In this document: positions 16,155 through 24,565 of the stretch, piece after piece
Layout of the letters: every line of letters starts with the position of its first letter
Position numbering within the stretch: the first letter of the stretch is position 1
Assembly (NCBI GenBank): GCA_964482085.1
Contig: CAYZVS010000003.1
Location: 24,960-88,959, forward strand
Direction of reading: 5' to 3'
Source: CAIXDN01 sp964482085
GTDB taxonomy: Bacteria > Patescibacteriota > Patescibacteriia > 2-12-FULL-60-25
Length of the DNA: 64,000 bases
The notes under the pieces: model-generated
The model's database searches: none
Told to the model about the DNA's origin: nothing
The model's input: only the letters and a program-made list of their open reading frames with translations
Translations under genes and position numbers: made by a program

Positions 16155-17522
16155 TTATGTGTGGATGCGTGGTTGGCGTTTTCCGGACGGAGCCTGGAAA
16201 TCGCGGACCGGTGTAGCAGCGTATCCCGTTGACTGGCGCTTAACGACGCGGTCTTCACGACGCGCGTTGGAGTAACCATGGGATTTCTGTTGACGATTGC
16301 CGTAACCACCACCCCCGCCTTGGCTCTTGTTGCCATACGGACGACGATCCTGCGGTTCATATGCCGTTGATGCGGGCATGCTGCGGGCCGGAGGAAGTTC
16401 CGGAACGCGACCGACGGGGAGTGTTTTGCGCAAAATACGCTCAATAGATTTTACATCTTGACGCTGATCAAACATGGCAAAGGAAATGGCTTTACCGGAA
16501 GCTCCGGCTCGACCCGTACGACCAATGCGGTGTACATAATCTTCGGCAACGTCTGGAAGATCGTAGTTAACGACAAGCTCGATGTTTTTGACATCGATAC
16601 CGCGTGCGGCGATATCCGTGGCTATCAAGACGCGATATTCTCCGGACTTGAATCCGTCGAGTGCGCGGCGGCGTTGAGCCAACGAGCGATCCGAATGGAT
16701 TTCAGCAGAAGCGTGTCCCATCGAACGTACGAGACGGGCGATTTTGGTAGCGCCGTGCTTGGTACGTGAGAACACGAGAACGGTTCCGCGATATTCTTGA
16801 AGCAACTTTTCAAGCAAACGTGGCTTTTCATCGCGCGAGACAAAGAAGATTTCTTGGTCAACTTTATCTGCGGCGGTTCCAGCCGCGGCAATTTCTACAC
16901 GGACCGGAGTCTTCATGTAGCTATTGGCCATGCCAATGATTTCACTCGGCATTGTTGCTGAGAAAAGCATGGTTTGGCGTTCCTTTGGGATTGTGTTGAT
17001 GATACGGCGAATTTGGGGTTCAAATCCCATATCGAGCATACGGTCGGCTTCATCGAGAACAAGACAACGGACATCATCGAGCTTAACCGTGCGCTGCTCG
17101 ATGTGATCGTTCAGGCGTCCTGGTGTTGCGATAATGATGTGCGGCTTGCGATACAGCATGTTGAGCTGCAGCTTCATCGACGCGCCGCCGATCAAAACGG
17201 CGGTTCGAAGATTCAAATGACGGCCAATCTTTTGCAACGATTCCTCGACCTGAAGGGCGAGTTCACGTGTCGGCAAAATAACCAATCCTCGTCCCTTGGT
17301 GATGGACAAGCGTTGGATCATTGGGATGCCAAAGGCGAGTGTTTTTCCGGTTCCAGTTTGGGCGATACCCACGACATCCTTACCTTCAATGGCGATTGGG
17401 ATGGCTTTTGTCTGGATTGGGGTCGGTTCCGTATACTTGTTTTGCTCGAGAGACTCAAGCAGTTTAGGTGCAATTCCAAGGCCATAAAAGCCGGAAGCGC
17501 CCTCATTGTGTTGGGGTGACAT
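16155..17522 (-). CDS. DEAD-box ATP-dependent RNA helicase
   Basis: Encodes 455 aa. Motifs in order: a Q motif with Pro-Thr-Pro-Ile-Gln; motif I Ala-Gln-Thr-Gly-Thr-Gly-Lys-Thr (about 54-61); Pro-Thr-Arg-Glu-Leu-Ala; Thr-Pro-Gly-Arg; Asp-Glu-Ala-Asp; Ser-Ala-Thr; and His-Arg-Ile-Gly-Arg-Thr-Gly-Arg-Ala-Gly. The last 75 residues are a Gly, Arg, Gln and Ser-rich low-complexity tail, probably for RNA binding. The likely job is RNA unwinding in ribosome assembly, decay or cold adaptation. ATG 17522 fits the usual N-terminus; ATG 17558 is an alternative. About 100-150 bases of leader separate it from the next gene. Confidence 0.93.
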   Translation of the reverse strand: MSPQHNEGASGFYGLGIAPKLLESLEQNKYTEPTPIQTKAIPIAIEGKDVVGIAQTGTGKTLAFGIPMIQRLSITKGRGLVILPTRELALQVEESLQKIGRHLNLRTAVLIGGASMKLQLNMLYRKPHIIIATPGRLNDHIEQRTVKLDDVRCLVLDEADRMLDMGFEPQIRRIINTIPKERQTMLFSATMPSEIIGMANSYMKTPVRVEIAAAGTAADKVDQEIFFVSRDEKPRLLEKLLQEYRGTVLVFSRTKHGATKIARLVRSMGHASAEIHSDRSLAQRRRALDGFKSGEYRVLIATDIAARGIDVKNIELVVNYDLPDVAEDYVHRIGRTGRAGASGKAISFAMFDQRQDVKSIERILRKTLPVGRVPELPPARSMPASTAYEPQDRRPYGNKSQGGGGGYGNRQQKSHGYSNARREDRVVKRQSTGYAATPVRDFQAPSGKRQPRIHT

Positions 17523-17666
17523 GTGTCGGGTCAATCGGACCCGCTTCCGGACGGTCATTTCTTTATGACGCCAGCCTGGAACGAGCCTTAACCGCCGGCG
17601 ACAAGCCAACAAGGCGGAAACGATTGAGGTGCAAAGAATAGCTTATTTTGGCCAAACTGTCAAACC

Positions 17667-17675
17667 TGCTATCCT
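17667..17675 (+). promoter_or_regulatory. Extended -10 box TGC-TATCCT
   Basis: TGCTATCCT ends 7 nt before ATG 17683, predicting a leaderless transcript. Confidence 0.6.
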
Positions 17676-17682
17676 ATAGGAC

Positions 17683-18708
17683 ATGCTTATCGCTCGACTG
17701 CAGCAGATCTTTTTCTTTGTATTGCTCGCCGGCATTCTCGTTGTCGCTTTTTTAGTATTTCAGCCGTATTTGGTTGTTTTGGCCGTAGCGGCGATGGCAG
17801 CTGTGGCCTTGCATCCTTTTCATGCGCGATTGACCAAGTTGATCAGTGGTAGGGAAACAGTGTCAGCGATGCTCGTGATCCTGAGCTTGATTGTCCTCTT
17901 GGGAATTCCGGTAGCTCTGATGGGAACGCAGATTGTTTTTGAAGCAGGGGATGTGTATCAAGGGATTCGATCTAATCGAGATGCGTATTTGCTTACACTT
18001 GAAAATACGGTTCTTGCTCCTTTACATGCTTGGTTTCCGACTGTTGATTTGTCGTTGGATCAAGGCGTGGAACGCGGACTTGAATGGTTGTCACAAAATC
18101 TTGGCAGGATTTTTTCCGGAACGGCTAATATTCTGTTGGACCTGTTACTAGGAATCATCGCTTTGTTCTATTTTTTACGCGATGGAAAACGATTCTCTCA
18201 GTCATTCATGCGATTGTCGCCTTTGCAGGATCGTCATGATCGGGTGATTTTGGAACGTTTGGTGCGTGCGATTAACTCGGTTATCAAAGGCCAGCTGTCT
18301 ATTGCGTTGATTCAAGGTACGTTAACAGGTATTGGTTTTTGGATTTTTGGTGTTCCAAATCCGGCTTTATGGGGAAGTGTCGCGGTGGTTTGTGCGCTTG
18401 TGCCAGGCGTTGGTACAAGTTTGGTTCTTATTCCTGGAATCATCGTTCTGTTTTTTACGGGTCAGACTTGGCAGGCAACAGGGCTTGTTATTTGGGGTGC
18501 GCTTGCTGTTGGGTTGATTGATAATGCGCTTGGTCCATATTTGGTTGGTCGCGGAGCAAAGGTTCATCCAATGTGGATATTGTTTGGTGTTTTAGGAGGT
18601 ATCAATTTATTTGGACCGATGGGATTTTTGCTTGGTCCATTGATCGTGAGTTTGTTATTTGCTTTGTTTGATATTTATCGCATGGTCATTCTCAAGATGG
18701 AAGAATAA
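17683..18708 (+). CDS. AI-2E family (TerC/PerM-like) membrane transporter
   Basis: Encodes 341 aa with about eight hydrophobic segments. They are arranged as two N-terminal helices, one more at 60-80, a long soluble stretch at about 95-145, then five C-terminal helices. Segments such as Phe-Tyr-Phe-Leu-Arg-Asp-Gly and Gly-x-Leu-Gly-Gly-x-x-x-Phe-Gly-x-x-Gly-x-x-Leu-Gly-Pro are typical of the AI-2E family. Known members export signalling molecules or act as Na+/H+ exchangers, and substrate cannot be inferred here. The gene is monocistronic between a leaderless promoter and a shared terminator. Confidence 0.88.
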   Translation: MLIARLQQIFFFVLLAGILVVAFLVFQPYLVVLAVAAMAAVALHPFHARLTKLISGRETVSAMLVILSLIVLLGIPVALMGTQIVFEAGDVYQGIRSNRDAYLLTLENTVLAPLHAWFPTVDLSLDQGVERGLEWLSQNLGRIFSGTANILLDLLLGIIALFYFLRDGKRFSQSFMRLSPLQDRHDRVILERLVRAINSVIKGQLSIALIQGTLTGIGFWIFGVPNPALWGSVAVVCALVPGVGTSLVLIPGIIVLFFTGQTWQATGLVIWGALAVGLIDNALGPYLVGRGAKVHPMWILFGVLGGINLFGPMGFLLGPLIVSLLFALFDIYRMVILKMEE

Positions 18709-18738
18709 AAAAACATCCGCTTGAGCGGATGTTTTTTT
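18707..18738. terminator. Bidirectional terminator
   Basis: The stem ACATCCGC/GCGGATGT with loop TTGA is flanked by A7 and T7 tracts. It ends the rightward AI-2E gene and the convergent lipoprotein gene. Confidence 0.9.
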
Positions 18739-18743
18739 ATTGG

Positions 18744-19637
18744 TTATGGACGTTTGATAAGAAGCTTACCATCAAGTTCATTCCATGGGATGAAGGCCAT
18801 GGGTTGTCCAGCCACGTAGGGAGTGATCTCGTAGACGTTCCAGAAGAACATGAGGCCTTCTCCTGTAAGAAAGAAGTTGGAAGTATCTCCAAACTTTGTA
18901 CGTTGATCGGTTTCACTCATGACGTTCTTGTCGTTCACGATTGTGTTGATTTCTGTACGCGATTCCTCAAATACACCATCCTCATAATTTTTTAGAATTT
19001 GCGCATACGCGTGTTGTATGACGGATTGGAGCTGATCATTTTTTATAACGTCTTTTAGGAGTAATCGTTGGCCGGTTGCGAGATCGAGCGTTACAGCATC
19101 GAGTCCTGGGTTGCCGTGAGCGCCTCCACTGTACTGATAGGTGTCGACAGAAATGCTTGCGATATTTGGCGTTAGGAGATGCAGTATGAAGTTTGAGTCT
19201 TCCACGTAAGTCATTTGAGCGATTGACTCCGGACCGAGTGTGCGTTCCATGTCTGCCATATCACCTTTGCAAAAATCAAAAAATTCATTGGATACTTCCT
19301 CTGGGTTGAGGGCGACTGTACCCGTGGGTGAGATAAGTCCAAAAGCCCGCATGATTTCTCGATTAGCACGGTCAAGAATAGGGTCGGCTGGTTGGTCTTC
19401 TGGTGTCCATACGTGTGGACGCACTAATTCCGGGTACGTAAAACTAAAGACACAACGATCGATGTTTTTGTCGGCGTATTTGTCAGCGTAAGTGTAGGCG
19501 GCGATACTTGGGGCCCCTGGCCCATCGGATTTATCGATATTAGCTGTGGGTGTTGGGAGATTTGTCTTTCCTGGGACTTGGCAACCAGCAGCTAATAGAA
19601 GCGGCAAGGCGAGTAAGACGAGTCGTGTATGTTTCAT
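18744..19637 (-). CDS. Lipoprotein with DUF3298/RsiV-like domain
   Basis: Encodes 297 aa. The signal peptide ends in a lipobox Leu-Ala-Ala-Gly-Cys (Cys 19), so Lgt, encoded at 45565, can lipidate it. A Thr/Pro/Ser-rich linker follows, then a domain with the characteristic Tyr-Gln-Tyr-Ser-Gly-Gly-Ala-His-Gly-Asn-Pro and a C-terminal Phe-Trp-Asn-Val-Tyr-Glu-Ile-Thr-Pro-Tyr-x-x-Gly. Both are typical of DUF3298 and its N-terminal partner DUF4163, found in RsiV and PdaC. Those relatives bind lysozyme or modify peptidoglycan; no catalytic claim can be made here. It is divergent from the nuclease gene, with 30 nt between starts. Confidence 0.82.
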   Translation of the reverse strand: MKHTRLVLLALPLLLAAGCQVPGKTNLPTPTANIDKSDGPGAPSIAAYTYADKYADKNIDRCVFSFTYPELVRPHVWTPEDQPADPILDRANREIMRAFGLISPTGTVALNPEEVSNEFFDFCKGDMADMERTLGPESIAQMTYVEDSNFILHLLTPNIASISVDTYQYSGGAHGNPGLDAVTLDLATGQRLLLKDVIKNDQLQSVIQHAYAQILKNYEDGVFEESRTEINTIVNDKNVMSETDQRTKFGDTSNFFLTGEGLMFFWNVYEITPYVAGQPMAFIPWNELDGKLLIKRP

Positions 19638-19654
19638 ATGGGCGCATCTTAATA

Positions 19655-19660
19655 TATGAT
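19655..19660 (+). promoter_or_regulatory. -10 box TATGAT for the nuclease gene
   Basis: TATGAT ends 7 nt before ATG 19668. It overlaps an upstream in-frame ATG at 19656, which argues that 19668 is the true start. Confidence 0.6.
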
Positions 19661-19667
19661 ACGCAGG

Positions 19668-20258
19668 ATGTCTCGCAAGAAGTGGATGAAGTTTTTAACA
19701 ACCTTTATTTTAGGGTTGATTGCATTGGCGTGGTTGCGAGTTGATGGAAGTGAGACCAAGTCGGTATCAGGCCCTGTTTCATACGCAACCTCGACGGAAG
19801 TAGAGGTATCGGCACCTGCGACATCTACAAACGCATTAGCCGTTCGAGCTGTCGACGGTGATACGATTGTAGTTCGTATCGATGGAATGACAGAGGATGC
19901 AAAAGTGCGATTGCTTGGGATTGATACGCCGGAATCGGTTGATCCAAGAAAGCCGGTGCAATGTTTTGCAAAAGAAGCGTCCAAGTATACGGCGAGTATG
20001 ATTGAGGGCAAGCGCATTCGTCTAGATGCAGATCCAAAGGCCGATGAGGTTGATAAGTATGGGAGACTTTTGCGAAATATTATTTTGGCTGATGGAACGG
20101 ATTTGAATGCGGAGCTTGTGCGAGATGGTTATGCCTACGCCTATCTTTCATTTCCGTTGGATGCACGTCGCAAGGCGGAGTTGACTCGATTACAGGAAGA
20201 GGCAAAGACGGCGGAACGTGGGCTTTGGAGTCCGGAAACTTGTAACGGTATCCATTGA
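19668..20258 (+). CDS. Secreted or anchored thermonuclease (SNase family)
   Basis: Encodes 196 aa. One N-terminal hydrophobic segment (about 7-24) is a signal or anchor, followed by a Ser/Thr-rich linker. The SNase fold begins at Val-Asp-Gly-Asp-Thr-Ile near residue 65. Catalytic-type residues are visible in Val-Arg-Leu-Leu-Gly-Ile-Asp-Thr-Pro-Glu and in Asp-Lys-Tyr-Gly-Arg-Leu-Leu. Such enzymes cut DNA and RNA outside the cell with calcium. In a reduced, probably host-attached bacterium, salvage of nucleotides is a reasonable inference. Confidence 0.9.
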   Translation: MSRKKWMKFLTTFILGLIALAWLRVDGSETKSVSGPVSYATSTEVEVSAPATSTNALAVRAVDGDTIVVRIDGMTEDAKVRLLGIDTPESVDPRKPVQCFAKEASKYTASMIEGKRIRLDADPKADEVDKYGRLLRNIILADGTDLNAELVRDGYAYAYLSFPLDARRKAELTRLQEEAKTAERGLWSPETCNGIH

Positions 20259-20315
20259 CACAGACTGATTTCTTTGCGAGGTTGACGTCGGTCCTTTGTA
20301 GGAAAGAGGTGTCTG

Positions 20316-21146
20316 ATGACTCCGCTCCTCGGTGTCTTTGATATGGATGGTACGGCCTATCGCAACTCGCTCAATATCGACTTGGTTGAGCGTTTGCGGG
20401 CACGTGGTTTTCTTCATCATGCCGATTTCAGTGAGGTCGATACGGCTAAAAAACGTTGGAAGGATCGCGAGAGTCCCGACGCGTTTGAGGCTTACAATCG
20501 CGCCCTCGTGGTCATGCTCGAGGCGGACATGTTTAAAGTATCGATGCATGTCGTCGCTGCCGTTTGCGACGAGCTCGTTACTGAGCAAGGTCGTCAACTG
20601 TACGAGTTCACGCGCGAGCTCATTTTAACCTTGCAGGAGCTCGGGGGAACGCTGATCGCTATCAGTGGGAGTCCTAAGCCCGTCGTTGAGGCTTTCGTGA
20701 AACCGCTTGGTTTTACGCATGTAAGAGCAACCGAGTACGAAGTTGCGGACGGGCATTATACCGGACGGATCACAGCTCTACCGGTGAATGATAAAGCGGG
20801 TACTTTGCGCGAGATTTTGCGCGAGTATTCCGTAAGTCCGGAGCATGTTGTCGCCGTAGGCGATACGTTGTCCGATTATGGGATGTTGGCAGCCTCTCGC
20901 TACGGAATCGCTTTCAATCCTTCACGGGCGTTGAAGGCTCGTATTCGTGAAGATGGTGTCGGAATCTGGTCACGGCCGCTCGGTGTTGTGACGCAGCGAA
21001 AGGACGACATCTCGATCTCCACGTTTAAGAACGATCATCTGTTCCGCCCGAGGCTGGTGGAAGCTGGTCTTTCAAGTATTCTTCCGCCACAAGTCGCTAA
21101 GCGGCTCGCGGAGAGACTTGGTCATCTCTATCAGTATGATGAGTGA
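20316..21146 (+). CDS. HAD-superfamily phosphatase (SerB-like, HAD-IB)
   Basis: Encodes 276 aa. Motif I Phe-Asp-Met-Asp-Gly-Thr places the nucleophile at D9 and the acid/base at D11. Motif II Ile-Ser-Gly-Ser-Pro, then motif III/IV Lys-Ala-Gly-Thr and Val-Gly-Asp-Thr-Leu-Ser-Asp-Tyr complete the site. The cap is helical (about 30-110), as in HAD-IB phosphoserine-phosphatase relatives. The substrate is unknown. Unlike most neighbours the start has a clear Shine-Dalgarno (AGAGGTG, about 6 nt upstream) and the gene ends in a strong terminator, so it belongs to the stand-alone, GC-richer class. Confidence 0.85.
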   Translation: MTPLLGVFDMDGTAYRNSLNIDLVERLRARGFLHHADFSEVDTAKKRWKDRESPDAFEAYNRALVVMLEADMFKVSMHVVAAVCDELVTEQGRQLYEFTRELILTLQELGGTLIAISGSPKPVVEAFVKPLGFTHVRATEYEVADGHYTGRITALPVNDKAGTLREILREYSVSPEHVVAVGDTLSDYGMLAASRYGIAFNPSRALKARIREDGVGIWSRPLGVVTQRKDDISISTFKNDHLFRPRLVEAGLSSILPPQVAKRLAERLGHLYQYDE

Positions 21147-21155
21147 GGCTGATTA

Positions 21156-21180
21156 AAGACCCCCGAAACTCGGGGGTCTT
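21156..21180 (+). terminator. Terminator of the HAD hydrolase gene
   Basis: A perfect 11-bp stem AAGACCCCCGA/TCGGGGGTCTT with loop AAC, followed by a short T-rich run. Confidence 0.85.
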
Positions 21181-21215
21181 GTTCGTTCTCGGCATGCGTC
21201 CTAGGGTGTATTGAT

Positions 21216-22703
21216 ATGCAAATCCTCGTAGAAAAGGGCTTAGCTCCAGCCAAAGGATTCGACTTGTTGATTTATCCCGTTTTGCGGAAAACGGTACTTG
21301 GTAAGCTGGTTGATTCTTCTATTGCCGCTTATGCGGAGCAGGAGGGATTTCAAGGAGGTCTTAGTGAGTGGTTGTGCGTTCCGATCTTGAATGGACATAC
21401 ATCCGATAAGATTGCGTTTTTAGGAGTGGGGGAGAAGCGGGGTTTGGAGGAGGACTCGTATCGTAAGCTTGGTGGACAGCTTGCAAAACGTATCCGTGAA
21501 AGCAAGGCTAAGAAGGTGGCGATTGCTTGGGATGGCGTTGCGTCTATCGCTGTTCCAGCTCGTGATGCCATGCGCGCTTTTGTTGAGGGAATGGAGTTGG
21601 GGAGCTACGTCTTTCATGCCTATCATCCGGAGCAACAAGAAAAACATCGAAAGGCCGCTGTAAAATCGATTACGTTTTTTTCCGATGTTACATCGATCAT
21701 TACGGCGATGCAGCGAGGCCAAGAAGATGCGCAGGCACTTATTTCTGGAGTTCATCTTTGTCGCGATTTAGTGAATACGCCTTCTATGGATATGGCGCCG
21801 CAACACATGGCGGATGCGGCGGATGAGGTCGCGCGACTTTCAAAACAGATTAAGATCAGGCATCTCGATAAGGCTCGGATGGAAAAGCTTGGAATGGGTG
21901 CCGCGCTCTCCGTTGCTCAAGGATCTTTACACGAACCAAAGGGGGTTCATTTGATTTACACTCCGACAGGAAAGGTGAAACGAAAAGTCGCAATCGTTGG
22001 AAAGGCTGTTACCTTTGATTCTGGTGGATTATCGCTAAAGCCCGCGGATGGAATGACGACGATGAAGATGGACATGGCGGGTGGGGCGACTGTGCTCGGA
22101 TTGTTCCGTGCGCTTGCTGAAAACAATGTCAATGTAGAAGTGCATGGAATTTTTTTAGCTGTCGAGAATATGCCTTCTGGAAACGCGTATCGTCCTGGCG
22201 ATGTTGTGAAGGCGATGGATGGAACGACGATCGAGATTTTGAATACCGATGCGGAGGGACGCGTAACTTTGGCTGATGCGTTATCTTATGCAAAAACGTT
22301 TCAACCGGATGTGATGATCGATCTTGCGACGTTGACGGGTGCTTGTGTCTCCGCGCTTGGAGAAGAGATCGCCGGAATCATGGGTACGGATCGGAAGTTA
22401 ATTGAAAAATTAACTGGGTTTGGAAAACAGACGGGAGAACCGCTATGGGAATTACCGCTCTTTCCTTCCTATGAGGAACACGTGAAGTCAAAAATTGCGC
22501 ATCTGAAAAATACTGGAGCGAGAGGACAGGCTGGTGCTATTGCTGGAGGCATGTTTTTGAAGCGTTTTGTCGGAACGATTCCTTGGGTGCATTTAGACAT
22601 TGCGGGACCTGCTTATGCGGAACGTGAGACGCGACCGGATTCTCCCGTGGGTGGAACAGGTTTTGGTGTACGGTTACTGATGCGATATCTGCAGTCTTTG
22701 TAA
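21216..22703 (+). CDS. pepA: Leucyl aminopeptidase (M17 family)
   Basis: Encodes 495 aa, normal for PepA. The C-terminal catalytic domain holds Val-Gly-Lys-Ala-Val-Thr-Phe-Asp-Ser-Gly-Gly (K263, D268), Met-Lys-x-Asp-Met-Ala-Gly-Gly-Ala and the signature Asn-Thr-Asp-Ala-Glu-Gly-Arg (N343-R349), the two-metal site of M17 peptidases. The N-terminal 160 residues form the variable oligomerisation domain. It releases N-terminal residues from peptides in the cytoplasm. With the M29-like enzyme at 220 the window encodes two aminopeptidases, consistent with a scavenging lifestyle. Confidence 0.95.
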   Translation: MQILVEKGLAPAKGFDLLIYPVLRKTVLGKLVDSSIAAYAEQEGFQGGLSEWLCVPILNGHTSDKIAFLGVGEKRGLEEDSYRKLGGQLAKRIRESKAKKVAIAWDGVASIAVPARDAMRAFVEGMELGSYVFHAYHPEQQEKHRKAAVKSITFFSDVTSIITAMQRGQEDAQALISGVHLCRDLVNTPSMDMAPQHMADAADEVARLSKQIKIRHLDKARMEKLGMGAALSVAQGSLHEPKGVHLIYTPTGKVKRKVAIVGKAVTFDSGGLSLKPADGMTTMKMDMAGGATVLGLFRALAENNVNVEVHGIFLAVENMPSGNAYRPGDVVKAMDGTTIEILNTDAEGRVTLADALSYAKTFQPDVMIDLATLTGACVSALGEEIAGIMGTDRKLIEKLTGFGKQTGEPLWELPLFPSYEEHVKSKIAHLKNTGARGQAGAIAGGMFLKRFVGTIPWVHLDIAGPAYAERETRPDSPVGGTGFGVRLLMRYLQSL

Positions 22704-22740
22704 AAAAGTGTCTGGGGATAAGTCGTTAGCGCAATAGCTG

Positions 22741-22749
22741 TGTTATACT
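22741..22749 (+). promoter_or_regulatory. Extended -10 box TGT-TATACT before the glutaredoxin gene
   Basis: TGTTATACT ends 17 nt before ATG 22767, giving a predicted leader of about 11 nt. Confidence 0.6.
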
Positions 22750-22766
22750 GATTGAGAAATAATCCT

Positions 22767-23018
22767 ATGATTGTAAAAGTGTATTCCACGCCGACTTGCC
22801 CATACTGCAAATTGGCCAAAGACTATCTCAAAGAAAAGAATATTGCTTTTGAGGATATCGATGTTGCCTCCAATTCTGACGCAGCGCAAGAGATGGTGAA
22901 GAAGTCAGGTCAAATGGGTGTTCCAGTTCTTGAAGTGAATGGCCAAATTATCGTAGGTTGGAATAAGTCAGCTATTGAAGAAGCGCTTGCAAGTAAGCCT
23001 TCAAAGGTCGCCGCATAA
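22767..23018 (+). CDS. Glutaredoxin-family protein
   Basis: Encodes 83 aa from ATG 22767; an upstream TTG in frame is unlikely. The active site Cys-Pro-Tyr-Cys is at residues 11-14 and the cis-proline loop Gly-Val-Pro-Val-Leu is at about residues 54-58, followed by Gly-Gln-Ile-Ile-Val-Gly-Trp. It should exchange dithiols in the cytoplasm, fed by the thioredoxin reductase-like enzyme at 46311 or by small thiols. It faces the peroxiredoxin gene across a shared terminator. Confidence 0.9.
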   Translation: MIVKVYSTPTCPYCKLAKDYLKEKNIAFEDIDVASNSDAAQEMVKKSGQMGVPVLEVNGQIIVGWNKSAIEEALASKPSKVAA

Positions 23019-23050
23019 AAAAAGACTCCGCACAGGCGGAGTCTTTTTTT
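23017..23050. terminator. Bidirectional terminator between glutaredoxin and peroxiredoxin genes
   Basis: The stem GACTCCGC/GCGGAGTC with loop ACAG is flanked by A7 and T7 tracts. Confidence 0.92.
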
Positions 23051-23505
23051 TATTTTGTTTTGGTGATCGCTTTTAGAATTTCGCTATTCTTTGGCAAGCC
23101 TTGTCGGTAATAAATGATGCGGCCTTCTGTATCGATAGCCACGACAGTCCTTCTGACGATTTTTGCGATCAGCATGTCTTGTTCTGCGCCGTATGCCTTG
23201 GCGACCTTGCGCCCCTCATCAACAAGTAGAGGAAAAGGAAAGTTATATTTTTTTATAAATGATTTGTGCGAGTCTGGACCGGATGGATTGATACCGAGTA
23301 CCTGTATCCCTGCTTTCTGAAAATCGCTCCAGTCGTCGCGTATTGCACAAAGTTGAATTGTACAACCGGGTGTTTGGTCGCCGGGATAAAAAATGAGAAC
23401 AACAGGACCGTTGTTTAGCATTTCCGTTAATGAGACTGCCTGGCCATTCTGGTCATTCAGTTGGAAGGCTGGCGCCTTGCTCCCTGTTGCTGGATTTTTG
23501 CCCAT
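23050..23505 (-). CDS. Peroxiredoxin, BCP/PrxQ type
   Basis: Encodes 151 aa from ATG 23505; a longer frame to 23598 would run into the divergent lipoprotein gene. The peroxidatic site Thr-Pro-Gly-Cys-Thr has C48, and the resolving Cys lies five residues later at C53, the atypical 2-Cys PrxQ layout. A Phe-Tyr-Pro-Gly-Asp stretch precedes it. It reduces hydrogen peroxide or organic peroxides using a thioredoxin or glutaredoxin, and the facing glutaredoxin is a plausible partner. A weak -10 (GATAGT) lies 9 nt upstream. Confidence 0.9.
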   Translation of the reverse strand: MGKNPATGSKAPAFQLNDQNGQAVSLTEMLNNGPVVLIFYPGDQTPGCTIQLCAIRDDWSDFQKAGIQVLGINPSGPDSHKSFIKKYNFPFPLLVDEGRKVAKAYGAEQDMLIAKIVRRTVVAIDTEGRIIYYRQGLPKNSEILKAITKTK

Positions 23506-23577
23506 AGTTAGGACACTATCATGCCGGAAAAATTGGAAATTGTCATGGCAATTGACGGCGGCGTGTTTTCCGTAAAA

Positions 23578-23583
23578 GATAGT
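23578..23583 (+). promoter_or_regulatory. -10-like box GATAGT, leaderless start
   Basis: GATAGT ends 7 nt before ATG 23591. It is a weaker match than other boxes here. Confidence 0.4.
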
Positions 23584-23590
23584 GCCTATT

Positions 23591-24565
23591 ATGCGCATCT
23601 TTCGTGTTATCGCCGGATTTGGTTTGCTTGCACTTCTTGGGGCTGGTTGTCAGTTGCCATCGCTTCCTTTTGTGGAGCATTTTACGGGCACAGCTAATAC
23701 ATCTACGGTTTCATTGGGTGGGACGCCTGTGGAAGCGGCTAAGGCTATACAGTTCCTTCCTGGAGATACCTTTGAAGTGCGTCAGACGGTATTTGGCTTT
23801 GGCGCGTTCTTGCCGGATTTATTGGGGAGTAAGGATGGCGTCCGTATGGTCACGATTACACGTTTTGCTCCGCAATATTTTGCCAATTATGATTGGACGG
23901 TGACGAGTGAAAAGGAAACATCTGCTTCGATCAAGGCTCGACAAGCCTATGACAAGGATTTGATAGACAATCCGAAGGGTATTGGCGAGAATGGAGCTGT
24001 TCCACCGGTTCCGAAGTTGGAGAAAGTTACAGCGAGTGGAACTGTGATGAATGCATCGCTCAGAACTTCGCATAGCGCCTATTTGCCGGCTTACTGGAGT
24101 GCTGGTGTAAATGATTTGATGGGAGAGAAAAGCGGTATTTGGTTGTCTGATGATGCCTTTCAGGAATTAGTAAGGACGCGTCACACGATTTTGAATCTTG
24201 GCGTCTTTGACTCGGAGGCTAATCAGGCTGCTAAAAATGTCTCAGAACTCAAAAGCGCACTTGAAAAGTTGCGCAAGCAGGCAAATGAAGATGGAAAATT
24301 TAGTGATCTGACACTTTTGGAATCAGAGGCAGATTTTATCGAGTATCCATTGCAGGTGAATGGGCAGATGGTGACGGTTTCTGCAATCAGAGCAAAAAAC
24401 TGGTTTGGTGAAGTGATTGTGCTGAATAGCGTTCAAAACCCGATGATACTCAAAGTGACAATGAATCCTCTTTCATCGAGCGCAAGTGATGCGCTTGGCG
24501 GAAATGTAGCCTTTCTCGACAAATTGTACGGCTACGAAGTCTCCAATATCCAAATTAAGCGCTAA
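23591..24565 (+). CDS. Lipoprotein of unknown function
   Basis: Encodes 324 aa. The lipobox Leu-Leu-Gly-Ala-Gly-Cys near residue 20 marks it as a lipoprotein. The mature part is soluble and mixed alpha/beta, with a charged helical stretch around residues 210-245 (Asn-Val-Ser-Glu-Leu-Lys-Ser-Ala-Leu-Glu) that could be a coiled coil. No domain is recognised. An in-frame GTG at 23582 is less likely than ATG 23591 because of the -10 position. The 3' end overlaps the convergent gene by 11 nt. Confidence 0.75.
   Translation: MRIFRVIAGFGLLALLGAGCQLPSLPFVEHFTGTANTSTVSLGGTPVEAAKAIQFLPGDTFEVRQTVFGFGAFLPDLLGSKDGVRMVTITRFAPQYFANYDWTVTSEKETSASIKARQAYDKDLIDNPKGIGENGAVPPVPKLEKVTASGTVMNASLRTSHSAYLPAYWSAGVNDLMGEKSGIWLSDDAFQELVRTRHTILNLGVFDSEANQAAKNVSELKSALEKLRKQANEDGKFSDLTLLESEADFIEYPLQVNGQMVTVSAIRAKNWFGEVIVLNSVQNPMILKVTMNPLSSSASDALGGNVAFLDKLYGYEVSNIQIKR

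Noticed and set aside
20255..20287. TTGACA and TTGACG elements before the HAD gene as a cassette promoter
   Set aside because: Neither has a recognisable -10 at 16-18 nt, so the promoter could not be assigned.
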